Of a stretch of DNA of 64,000 bases, positions 35,409 to 45,800 are shown piece by piece (the stretch's first letter is position 1; the number at the start of each line of letters is the position of its first letter). The position numbers were made by a program, and so were the translations under genes. Source of the DNA: Candidatus Methanoperedentaceae archaeon. Lineage in GTDB: Archaea > Halobacteriota > Methanosarcinia > Methanosarcinales > Methanoperedenaceae. The notes below the pieces were generated by a model, which searched no databases, was not told where the DNA came from, and saw only the letters and a program-made list of their open reading frames with translations. Location of the stretch: NCBI GenBank assembly GCA_003104905.1, contig PQAS01000042.1, forward strand, positions 62,001-126,000. The letters run 5' to 3'.

Positions 35409-35846
35409 ATGAAAAAACCAAGAATACTTGTGGTAGACGACGAAAAGCTGAATGTTGAATTGCTTGAAGGAATTTTATCAGAAAATTATGAGGTTGTGAA
35501 AGCGTATAACGGGAAAGAGGCTTTGCTTGAAGTGGAAAAAAACCCGCCGGACCTTATTCTTTTAGATATCATGATGCCTGAAATGAATGGTTACGAGGTG
35601 TGCAAGGAGCTAAAGGGCAATAAAAAAACATTGCACATCCCTATCTTATTGATAACCGGCCTGACTGAAAAGACCGAAAAGGTAAAAGGATTTGAGGCTG
35701 GTGCTGATGATTTTCTAAATAAGCCGGTTGATATGATTGAATTAAGGGTAAGAGTTAAATCGCTGCTCAGAATCAAATATTACTACGATTCTTTATTGGA
35801 AGAACAAAAAAGGCTGTTAGAGATAGTTACAAATTTATGGGGATAA
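35409..35846 (+). CDS. Response regulator, receiver domain only
   Basis: A CheY-like receiver of 145 residues. The acidic pocket is Asp10-Asp11, the phospho-acceptor is Asp53 in LILLDIMMPEMNG, the Thr is in LLITGLTE and the Lys in LNKPVD. There is no DNA-binding output domain; a short helical tail (YYYDSLLEEQKRLLEIV) resembles the linker of PleD/Rcp-type receivers. It probably passes signal by protein contact. The next gene (35888) may be co-transcribed. Confidence 0.93.
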   Translation: MKKPRILVVDDEKLNVELLEGILSENYEVVKAYNGKEALLEVEKNPPDLILLDIMMPEMNGYEVCKELKGNKKTLHIPILLITGLTEKTEKVKGFEAGADDFLNKPVDMIELRVRVKSLLRIKYYYDSLLEEQKRLLEIVTNLWG

Positions 35847-35887
35847 TGCACTTGTTATTTCAATAGTTAATACCTCAACCGGATAAC

Positions 35888-36406
35888 ATGAAATCAATGG
35901 ATATAAAAATAAAAAACGATGGCGAATGCAAAGAACTGATACTTTTTATTGCATCATATGATGCAGCAATACTGGGTTTTACGGTCAAGGCAATAATGGA
36001 AAAATACGGGGAGGAAGGATACAATATTATCAAAGAGGCCATGTTCAGGAAAGGAAAACTCGATGCATCGGAATTAAGAGAGCATGGGATCACTTTCAAG
36101 TCATTCCGTGAATTTGGTATGTTCTTTGGAACATCGTTAAATGGTATAGTCAACAGCATAATCTCACCTAAACAAAAGATGGAGATAGTATCTGAAAATG
36201 AAGTTGTTTTGACCCACACGGCCTGCATCAGGTGCAGTGAATGGGATAAGATAGGTCTCCCGGATGAAATGAAACTTAGATTATGTGATCTTTACTTTGG
36301 CTCATTTGAAGCATATATGCGGGAGATATTCCCTGAAATCAAGGTGATAAAAGAGAAATTGATACCCAGGGGAAATGATGTATGCAGGATAGTGTTCAAG
36401 AATTGA
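35888..36406 (+). CDS. Cys-containing protein, L-2-amino-thiazoline-4-carboxylate hydrolase-like
   Basis: A soluble 172-residue protein. The HTACIRCSEWDKIGLPDEMK segment and the CDLYFGSFEAYMREIFPEI segment resemble the ATC hydrolase family fold (PF14196), and the C-terminal GNDVCRIVFKN provides another Cys, a layout also reminiscent of ligand-binding V4R domains. The N-terminal half is helical and includes FIASYDAAILGFTVKAIMEKYGEEG. Real enzymatic function is uncertain; it may be a redox or ligand sensor in view of the preceding response regulator gene. Confidence 0.6.
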   Translation: MKSMDIKIKNDGECKELILFIASYDAAILGFTVKAIMEKYGEEGYNIIKEAMFRKGKLDASELREHGITFKSFREFGMFFGTSLNGIVNSIISPKQKMEIVSENEVVLTHTACIRCSEWDKIGLPDEMKLRLCDLYFGSFEAYMREIFPEIKVIKEKLIPRGNDVCRIVFKN

Positions 36407-36457
36407 CACTCCCCCGGAAGAATCTTCCTGCCCTAACCCGATTCTGTAAAAAGCTGC

Positions 36458-38281
36458 TTACTTTTCTGTCCACATTAACTGGATAATCCCCAGTGACAGC
36501 AATATAATCCCGAGCCAGAAGATGTTGAGGAGTGGATATATGTTCACCTGCACAGGTATGACAGGCGGTGAATCCTTTAAAAGTTCAAGTCCCTGAAATG
36601 TGATGAAAATATCAGCAAATGGTCTTCTTAGAATCCCGCTTATTGCATAATCCCCGGTTTTATCACGGATGAAGCTCATTGTCTTTTCGCCCAGATTTTG
36701 CTCTTTTTCGTGTACTTCAAGCGTTAAGTTCTGAACCCAGTTCCCCCTATCGTTCTGGTGAACATGGATTTTAAGGAGCTTTATTTCATAATTACCTATT
36801 GACTTTGTCTTCCCGATATCATCAACTGCGAAAACCGTGGAATATTCGCTGCTGAAAGATGTTGCATATACGCCTCCAAACAAAAGAAGCAATGCACCGA
36901 TATGGATAAAGGATACTCCCTTTGGCTGTGTGCTTATCCTGTAAAATACCGCAAAAAGCGCAAAAACCACAGGAGGTATCAGGGATAAGATGGAGAGCGA
37001 TGCGTATGCTTTTGTAAGAGTTGATGACTGCAAAAAGAAATCTGATGAAGAAGAAGCCAGTGAGTAATTATCAGATGGTTTGTAGAATGCCAGGGCAATT
37101 GTCAAAACGACTGCAACAGCGCCTGGTAATTTGCCATTTTTCCTGAGCATGCAGACCCCCATCAGTATCAAAAGCAAGAGGACGAATGGATAGGTCGTCA
37201 GATTATAGAACTCCGGTCCCACAGATGCCTCATTACCGGATATTTTCGTAAACAACGGTATGGAAAGCCCGATAAAAACTATCGCCGCAAGAAGCACTAA
37301 TACGGCAAAGGTAATTGCATTGACAGATATTTCCATCCTGAGCCTGTTTCTGTAAATTAAATAAATAGTTCCCAGTACAAGAATTAAAATGGCAGCACCA
37401 AGCACAGTGCTGACTGAGGTTTCAGTGAACTCATGAACCGATCCCCATAAGCCGCTTCTGATAATGAAAGTAGCAAACAGGGTGGAAATAAAAGCTGTCA
37501 CAAAGAGCAAAGCTTTGAAGCTTTGATGTTTTTTCAGGTGAAGTCCTCCTGTCAAAAGGAGCCAGGGTATTAACGAGCCGGCCTCAGAGGCATCCCATGT
37601 CCAGATTCCCCACCCTGCTTCGTATGTCCAGATCCCCCCCACAAGACCGATGCCAATTGAGAAGAAGAGCCAGGAAACTTGAGCCCACCTCTGTGCAAAT
37701 ATCTCCAGATCCTTATTCGATAATAAGTGTGATACACCGGCAGCGAATGGCAGGGTCAGGGCGGCATAAGCCACGAATGTGATTGGCGGATGGATGACAA
37801 TCCATGGGCTCAATAGTTCAGGATCAATACCCGTTCCATTGGTAATATCCGCACCTGGGAACACGAGTTTGAATGGCTCTGAAACAAGCGTTAACAGGAA
37901 CAGGAAAACCACAACAAACTCTGATATGAGAAGTGTCGCATATTGAGTTTTTTTTCCCATAAACCAGAGAACGGAAATGCTGCTCAGCCATGTCCAGAAT
38001 ATAAATGTGCCCTGCTGTCCTGCCAGTACTGCTCCTATTTTATATAGCACAGGCATATCCTGACTGGAATAAAGCCAGACATAATACACCGAAAAATTAT
38101 CGGAAATAAAATAGAATATCATCAATGAAAAAGCAAGAGTTAAGAGAACGAATCCTGCCTTAAAAGCCAGGATATGAAGAGATTTTAGATTATCATTGTC
38201 CTTTACATTAATAATAAAGCATAGAACAAGGGCCGCGCAGAATGCAGCAAAACCGGCATAAAGTAAAATTTCGCCTGACAT
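36458..38281 (-). CDS. ccmF: Cytochrome c heme lyase subunit CcmF
   Basis: A 607-residue heme lyase component with about 14 membrane helices. The WWD domain is present (GGIWTYEAGWGIWTWDASEA, near residues 212-231), with conserved His in VIHPPITF and in VHEFTETS. The C-terminal outside domain contains GNYEIKLLKIHVHQNDRGNW. CcmF transfers heme from CcmE to the apocytochrome. This is one of two CcmF paralogues in the window (the other at 49867). It is divergent from the radical SAM gene, sharing a 37-base gap. Confidence 0.93.
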   Translation of the reverse strand: MSGEILLYAGFAAFCAALVLCFIINVKDNDNLKSLHILAFKAGFVLLTLAFSLMIFYFISDNFSVYYVWLYSSQDMPVLYKIGAVLAGQQGTFIFWTWLSSISVLWFMGKKTQYATLLISEFVVVFLFLLTLVSEPFKLVFPGADITNGTGIDPELLSPWIVIHPPITFVAYAALTLPFAAGVSHLLSNKDLEIFAQRWAQVSWLFFSIGIGLVGGIWTYEAGWGIWTWDASEAGSLIPWLLLTGGLHLKKHQSFKALLFVTAFISTLFATFIIRSGLWGSVHEFTETSVSTVLGAAILILVLGTIYLIYRNRLRMEISVNAITFAVLVLLAAIVFIGLSIPLFTKISGNEASVGPEFYNLTTYPFVLLLLILMGVCMLRKNGKLPGAVAVVLTIALAFYKPSDNYSLASSSSDFFLQSSTLTKAYASLSILSLIPPVVFALFAVFYRISTQPKGVSFIHIGALLLLFGGVYATSFSSEYSTVFAVDDIGKTKSIGNYEIKLLKIHVHQNDRGNWVQNLTLEVHEKEQNLGEKTMSFIRDKTGDYAISGILRRPFADIFITFQGLELLKDSPPVIPVQVNIYPLLNIFWLGIILLSLGIIQLMWTEK

Positions 38282-38318
38282 CTCGTAGAAAGATGTATAT
38301 CCGAATATATAATTATGT

Positions 38319-39200
38319 GTGAAACAATTTATGGCAAATCCTATTATCGTTACTTATTCTTTTACCCGGCAATGTAATCTGAAATGCAGGCACTGCTATA
38401 GCAACTCAGGAGAAGTGGAAAATCAAGAACTTTCACCGCAAAAAACCCTTGAAGTAGTAGAACAGATAGCAAAAGCAGGTTCTCGTGTACTTATCTTTGA
38501 CGGGGGCGAACCTCTTATGAGAGAAGATATCTATGACCTGATAAGTCATGCACGAAAACTCGGACTTACGACTGTGCTGGGCACGAATGGTACACTTATC
38601 ACACAGGCGGTTGTGAGTAAACTCAGGGATGCAGGTCTGAATCATTGTGCTGTCAGCATCGATGGCTCAAATCCGCAAACCCATGAATGGCTGCGAGGCG
38701 TGAAGGGATGTTTCAATAAAGCAATTCACGGGGCAAAGCTCGTTTCTGAAGCAGGTATTCCTCTTCAGGTAAATACCTGCCTGAACAGTAAAAATGAACA
38801 TGAAATCAATGAGATAATAGAACTTGCAGAATCCCTCAGGGCAGATTCCATTCAATTTTTTTTCTATAACAATTCGGGAAGAAGCTCGTCACAGGTAATG
38901 CCGCCTGATGTCAATTCAGGTCTATTTGAAAATATTAATTGCAAAATAAACCTTCGCATAATAGGAAGGACAGATATCAGGGGAAGCAAATGCTGCACTG
39001 CGGGAGAAAGCGTCTGCTGCATACTCAATGATGGGACAGTTTATCCGTGTATGCTGCTTCATATCCCTCTTGGTAATGTCATGGAAAAAACTCTGCAGGA
39101 TATATGGAAAAACTCGCGGATATTGAAGAGTCTCCTTAAAAGGAAAAATGGGATATTCGAGGGCAATGAACTGTGCAGGTTTTCAAGACGAGGCTCTTGA
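38319..39200 (+). CDS. Radical SAM protein with incomplete SPASM domain (NirJ/AhbD-like)
   Basis: A 293-residue radical SAM enzyme: the [4Fe-4S] motif is CNLKCRHC, then FDGGEPLMREDIYDL. The C-terminal part begins as a SPASM-type auxiliary cluster domain (CCTAGESVCCILNDGTVYPC, then HIPLGNVMEKTLQDIW), as in heme pathway enzymes NirJ/AhbC/AhbD. After a final ELC the frame ends with RFSRRGS, where a normal SPASM would supply more cysteines. The 3' end may be truncated or frameshifted. Position between ccmF and cytochrome genes favours a role in heme supply or cytochrome modification. Confidence 0.78.
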   Translation: MKQFMANPIIVTYSFTRQCNLKCRHCYSNSGEVENQELSPQKTLEVVEQIAKAGSRVLIFDGGEPLMREDIYDLISHARKLGLTTVLGTNGTLITQAVVSKLRDAGLNHCAVSIDGSNPQTHEWLRGVKGCFNKAIHGAKLVSEAGIPLQVNTCLNSKNEHEINEIIELAESLRADSIQFFFYNNSGRSSSQVMPPDVNSGLFENINCKINLRIIGRTDIRGSKCCTAGESVCCILNDGTVYPCMLLHIPLGNVMEKTLQDIWKNSRILKSLLKRKNGIFEGNELCRFSRRGS

Positions 39201-39205
39201 ATAAA

Positions 39206-39697
39206 TCATCGGCTTTCGACTTTATGCAGGCTTGCTATATCCTGTATATGGCAGGTATCACAGGGATGTCCTCTTGCCACATGTATTGTGATCAGGTTTC
39301 CGAAACTTGGTGAAAGTGCATCCGGATAACCGTGGCAGGAATCGCAGACTATCGTATGCCCGGGCAGTTTGCCAGGTATTTTTCCATTATCAATGTGGCA
39401 GGTCATGCAATCCGGTCCATTTTCTTTATTGTGCAGATCATGCACCTGCAAACCATGACATGCAGAACAGTAGTTCCCACCATTTATATGTTTGAAAAGT
39501 GTTTCAGGGTTTTTATGGCAGATCCTGCAATCTATTGCCTGTTCAGGTATAACTTCAAATTCCGGTATCTTTACTTCCTGGCTGGCGCTTTTATTCAAGG
39601 GTGTGAAAGCGTCTGTTGTCTGTGCAATATATACTATGCTCACAATGAGAAGGGCCCAGGTTGCTAACATTGCCAGGAAATAATTTCTATCATCCAT
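39206..39697 (-). CDS. Membrane-anchored five-heme cytochrome c
   Basis: From the ATG at 39697 this is a 163-residue protein with an N-terminal membrane helix (about residues 6-25) and five CxxCH heme-binding motifs: CRICH, CSACH, CMTCH, CDSCH and CDTCH. It resembles NapC/NrfH-like or small membrane multiheme electron carriers, placed on the outer face of the cytoplasmic membrane. It is divergent from the giant cytochrome gene and could pass electrons from menaquinone to it. A longer start at 39754 would place 19 extra residues before the helix. Confidence 0.88.
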   Translation of the reverse strand: MDDRNYFLAMLATWALLIVSIVYIAQTTDAFTPLNKSASQEVKIPEFEVIPEQAIDCRICHKNPETLFKHINGGNYCSACHGLQVHDLHNKENGPDCMTCHIDNGKIPGKLPGHTIVCDSCHGYPDALSPSFGNLITIHVARGHPCDTCHIQDIASLHKVESR

Positions 39698-39829
39698 TGT
39701 ACACCAATAATATAAATAATCATAATGATTAGTACAAGATATAAACTTAGCCATCGGGTGTGATATTATTCCGACCTTGAATTCAAACGCATGTTTAATA
39801 TGTCATAATACTGATTATAAGGATTAAAG

Positions 39830-42800
39830 ATGAATCCCGCAGCACCCACTCCACATACCGGACGCCCTGGCCTGGATTTTTCTATTTTTACTGCCTGCGC
39901 ACATTCTATAGTGATGTTTATAATGTTGAGCGGCGTGGCAGGAGCGGCAACATATAATGCAGCCAGCGGGATCGGAAATATTAATTCTAACAATAGCAGT
40001 TATTGGAGCACTGTACTTAGCAATAACGACAGTATTGTTGCCACCAACATCAATATCATAAACGGTTCATTGAATCTGATTAACGCAACCATCAGGATGT
40101 ATAATGGTTATTATATTTATGTCAAAAGCAATGCAACCATGAATATAACTAATGGCTCAACCATCACGCATTATTACGGCTATTACTATTTCATCTACCA
40201 GGAGGGAAGCTATGGCTATCTGAGCAATAGCACTATCGAGTATAGTACTAAATTGCAGATTGATACCAAAAACAACCTGGCAATAAACAACGTGACTATC
40301 CGTAACAATGCCTATTATGGCATTCATCTTACTCCTTCTTCGGGAAATGTTAACATCACTAACAGCAGCATCACAAATAGCGCGACCGGGACCGACACAT
40401 ACAGCATCTACATCCAATCATCCGGGAATAATACCCTGCGCAATAATAACATAAATGGTACTGTACGCAATCTATATGTGGAAGGGAATTTTGGCAACGA
40501 CATAGATACCAGCAATCTGGTAAACGGGGGCAGGGTTTACTATAGTTACAACAGCAGTGATGTTTCTATAGCCGGGGATAATATCGGGCATATCACACTA
40601 TATAATTCTTCCAATGTATCCATATATAATAACGCACTTGTCGCAAACGGCGATGGGATTCGTTTGATCAATTCAATTAATAATGTCACTATCGAAAAAA
40701 ACACCCTGTACAATAGCAATTATTACGGCATCGATCTCACATCAAGCCGGGCCAATATCACCAATAACACCATAGTAACCAGCGATTTGACTGCGATCTC
40801 GCTGTCAGGTTATGATAACAGCAGCATAACAAATAACACGGTATCCGGAGGGAGTACAGCTTCAGGGATCAGGCTTTCCGGTTCCAATGGCAACAAATTG
40901 ATCAATAATACGGTTACAGGAACAGGTTCCGGCAATGATGGAATTGAGCTTTCAACTTCTAATAATAACAAATTAACAGGTAACATCTTAACATACAGTG
41001 GCGGTAATAATGGAATCAAGCTTAGCTCTTCCGGTTATAACAATTTGACAAACAATACAATAAAAAGCAAATCCATGGAAGGAGTGAATTTGATCGGCAG
41101 CAGCAGCTACAACACGATTATTTATAATGACATCATATCCAATTCCGGCGCTGGCATTGCAATATCTTCTTCTTCCAACACTATTTTAGACAACACTATC
41201 TTATCCAATTCCGGTGATGGCGTAACTGTTTTCTCCAGCACTAATAATTCAGTCAGTAACAATAACATCTCATTAAATTCACAAAATGGAATTAAGGCAG
41301 GTTCTTCAGGAAACCGTTTCTCCAATAACATATTGGCCGAAAATGTTGATAACGGCATCTATATACAGATTGATGATAACACATTTTCCAATAACACCAT
41401 AACCAGGGGTGCAGGTTATGGATTATATATCGATTTTGGACAATATGATAATTATATTTATCAAAATAATACGGTAAACGGTGAAAAAATATATTATTAT
41501 TTTAATAGTAATAATATTCAAACAGTTGCAGTCGAACCCCTGACGGTATCAAAAGTAAGCAATGTCGGCAAGATCAGTTTGATAAAAAGTTCAAATATGA
41601 ATATAAAAAATAATATTCTTTCAAATAATAAATATATCGATGGAGGCGTGCCTTCAGGAATTTTCCTCTACAATTCCACAGGCAATACCATTTCAAACAA
41701 TACCATCACAAATAACTATCGCGGGATATACCTATACAATTCTTCAAGTAACAGGATCAATAATTCGAACAGCATAAACACAAGCGAAGAATACGGAATA
41801 TATTTTAATATTTCAAATCATAACAATATTACAAATAGCATTATTGGATTAAATGCTATCACCGGAATATATTTCAATTTTTCAAATTACAATAATATAA
41901 CAGGCAACGACATCAAAGGAAGTCCTGAAGGCATATTGCTTGATACATCGTTGAACAACAGTCTATTTATCAATAGTATTTCCAATTATACTTTTTCAGC
42001 AATTCGTTTAATAGAATATTCCCTGAACAATACAATGATCGGTAATACCCGCTCAAACAGAAACAGCGCGCAATTCGATATCTATATCAATGATTCCATT
42101 AACAATATCGTCGCAGCCAACCAGAGTACAGCAGCTAATTACACATTCTATTTGACTGGCGATACCAGAGTGGCAACACTTGATACCGTATTCAATAAGA
42201 CAAAAGCAGGTTATGAGGATACTTCGGACCTCACATTGATGTGGCGGATAGACGTACTTTCATGGGACAAAAAACACATAGAACCAATATGGGGAAATCT
42301 AACTGTCAGATACGGCGATTATAGCGATGTCGGAGGAATACTGCTCTGGGACGGCGAGGTCGTAAATGCCAATGGAAGATTGAGTCATAATTCGCTGGAT
42401 TACTGGGGTCCTCCCGATTCCGGCGATAACTGGCTGGTGGTCATCGAATACAGGCAAAATGCAACCGGCAAGATCAATTATCAATCCACTCCTATGAATG
42501 CCACTGTAATCAACAGGTGGGATAGACTTCAAAACATTAATAAATCATATCGAAATATCACACAAACCATCGAGGGCCCCGGGATCACAATTATTGTAGA
42601 CGCGGGTTATACCCCGAATGGAAAATGTTACTACTGCCACAGGAATAAACTCACTTACAGAACTATGGTGCATTGGACTGATTATTCTGAAAGCCTGACA
42701 GATATGTCAAATCCATATACTCCCGGGCGGTGTATCGACTGCCATGATAAGAACGATTCTGCGAATGTACCCCATGGCACTGGCAGCGGAAAGGATATGC

Positions 42801-45800
42801 TGGTCAAGCAAAGTCCCCAGTTGTGTTACAATGGCAACGGCAACCAGACATGCCACAATTCAAGCGCAGTGAGGGTGACACTCGATCAGAAAGCACAGTT
42901 CAACCAGACAACCCATCACGAACTTGGGGAAGGAAAAATGTCATGTTTTTCCTGTCATGATAATCATGGCACAGAGAATCGCTTTGATCTTCACAGACCG
43001 TATTCAAATTCTAATTATTATACCTACAATTCAAATGATTATAGCCTCTGTTTTGTATGTCATCTTGAAGAGAAGCTCAAGGCAAATATATATTCGACCG
43101 GATACCTTGCCGGCTTCAGGAATCAAACAAACTTCAGGGATGAGTATTTTGGATACCCGTATGGATTCAATGGAAGCTATGAAAATTTACATAGCGGCCC
43201 CCATATGGGGTATTCATGTTACTATTGCCACAGTCCGCACGGGTCCGATAGTCCGGCAATGACAAAAGGCCTGAGCTGGACTTATATTACAAATATTACG
43301 CCGCCCGGCACTCTATATCCTTACGGCGACTGGGCTAATCAAATGGGATTGGACCAGGCTAACTGGTCAAATTTCACATTGAACCAGGCTGCCGGTCTGG
43401 GTCCAGGAACAAAATGCGGGTACCATTCCGGTAGTTTCAGACTTCCATCAACATTTGTATATCGGGAATTTGTAGACTATGAATCCGCAGGCGGTCCGAA
43501 TTGCGTGGGATGTCATGACAGCAGTAATCCTGATGCCATCCGAAAAATCCTGAACGTATCTGCACTCAAACTCGCCATGCATACCAACCTGAGCTGGAAT
43601 TTCCGCAATGGCGGAGAACTTCAGGGAACAGGCAAAAACTGGACACAGTGGGGTGTGGAACGCGGCTATAATGCCTCGAATATTTCCACAGATAATGCGA
43701 TTTGCTGGTCATGTCACAGTTCTGACGGCCTGCCCCCATATCCCGGATATCATCCGGATAGAACACTGGCTCCTTATCAATGTCCTAAATGTCACGGGCC
43801 TATTAGCGGGCAGCCACGGCATACAGAGGGACTTGTTGTAGCGATCGACAACCATGGTCCCACTACTAAAGGTGCAGGCTCGGTGTACATCCAGACCAAC
43901 GCAGGAACAAATGGTTCATGCGAAAACTGTCATGCTCCCAGTAAACTGCCGGATTCGTTGATAGGTGCACTTACAGTCTGGAAAAATGGCGCTGTTGTAT
44001 CCTTCACAGGCAGGACAACCGCAGGCGATGTTTCACACTATGGATTGAGCAGATCGCAGGGGGAAAGCCTGGGTATTTCAAACCCGCTGATCAATACCTC
44101 CAATTGTTTATTCTGCCACACAGACTCGGCAAAAGGCGCTATCTGGGGCAATGCCGTGAATATAAGCGGGAATATGTATGGGGCAGACACTGCCAATGTT
44201 TCACAGTGTTACACTTACTGTCATGTGCTTCCGGATTATGTTGGTATTCTCAATGAAAAAAACATTGCGAATTTTCACAATAAATCCGTATACTCAGGCG
44301 GCGGTCCGAATTGTGTTACCTGTCATGATGTGAACGGCATATACCACGTCCAATCTCTGGTCAATGCAACTTCGATCGCACAGGGTTTACATGGGAATAT
44401 GGGTAACAACACCATAGAACTGATCCCTGATATTGATCCGAGATCGAAATCATGCTGGGGCTGCCATCAGACTGACGGTACTGAGCCGGAAAATATGGGA
44501 GATCGCAACGGAATTACGGATCCGGGTAAAAGACCCTGGAAATGCGAGGATTGCCACACCAGAAGCAGCGAATGGGTCGCAGCTACCGGTGACGGGGAAA
44601 CATGGCTGGCAGCCAGTTACCCTCCAAATAAACTGCCGCCACAGGTGTATGCACACTACCAAAACTCTTCAACTGTGAAAACCAATGTAAATGGCAGATG
44701 TGTTGACTGCCATAACAACAGCATTGACCCATATAGTAATGATACAACAGGAAAGGTATTGGGAAATACGATATTTTCGAATGTGTCTCATTATGGTTTG
44801 AACAAATCAAGGGGATCGGCACTGGGTCTTATGAGTCCGCTTTTTGATACCATTTACTGCGGCATTTGCCACAATTCATCCGCAAATGCAACCAGATGGG
44901 GAAATGCCACTCAAAATGATCACGGCAATTTTGCCAACTATTCTGCAGAGGATAGATGCTATGCCTGCCATTCAACTGATAATCAAACACCTCCGGACTT
45001 CCATGCAGTAACTTTAATGCCCGCACAAGGGGGAGTCGATTGTTTGAGGTGCCATAACAATCCGGGATTCTCAAAAAACAGGCGTATCAACGGCAGTATA
45101 TTTTCAGAAGCAATCCACAGGGGTCTAAACAATGCATCAACAATGGAGTACGGTCTTAACCGAACCTGCTGGACATGTCACTTTGAAAATGGCCGCAATG
45201 CCAGCAATCATTCCATGCTAAAGGTTCCGCCATATCTGTGTCCTGATTGCCATAACAAGATAGGAGGCTCATTCATCAATGTGAGTAATGCTCCCAACAT
45301 CTATAATCACTTCAGGAATGGGACCACCATCCTGGCATATTTGACACGAATAGCAGACACGGACTCATGCATGGGCTGCCATAACAAATCAGAGATGTTT
45401 ACTTTCTATCTGCCGGATGAAAATGAGACAAATCCATATTATACGAACTACTCAATCACATCACATTACGGGAGCAATCGAACCGATCTCGTCGATAAAT
45501 ACAATGAAAGCAACTCAACCGAATACTGCTCATACTGCCATCGTAATAATTCGACTATCTTCGTTGAATACGAGAATAATAAAAATATCCGGCATTTGAT
45601 TACGTCTAACTGCAGCAGCCCTGAGTGCCATGGACCCGGGCGGCTGCATAATGAATCATTGGTAAGACCACATACCGGCGGCAACTGCACCGATTGTCAT
45701 CTGGAAGGCGGAATAAACGCAAGCGGCGGCATACCTTTTATAAATAAAACCGGATTTATGGCAGGATTTCACAGCAACATAACAGGGGATTTACGCGAAG

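Noticed and set aside
40000-42200. The Asn/Ser-rich first third of the giant gene as low-complexity noise
   Set aside because: The pattern NxI-x2-N...GIxLxxS recurs with about 22-24 residue spacing and an open frame of over 10 kb, which matches beta-helix repeats rather than random repeats.
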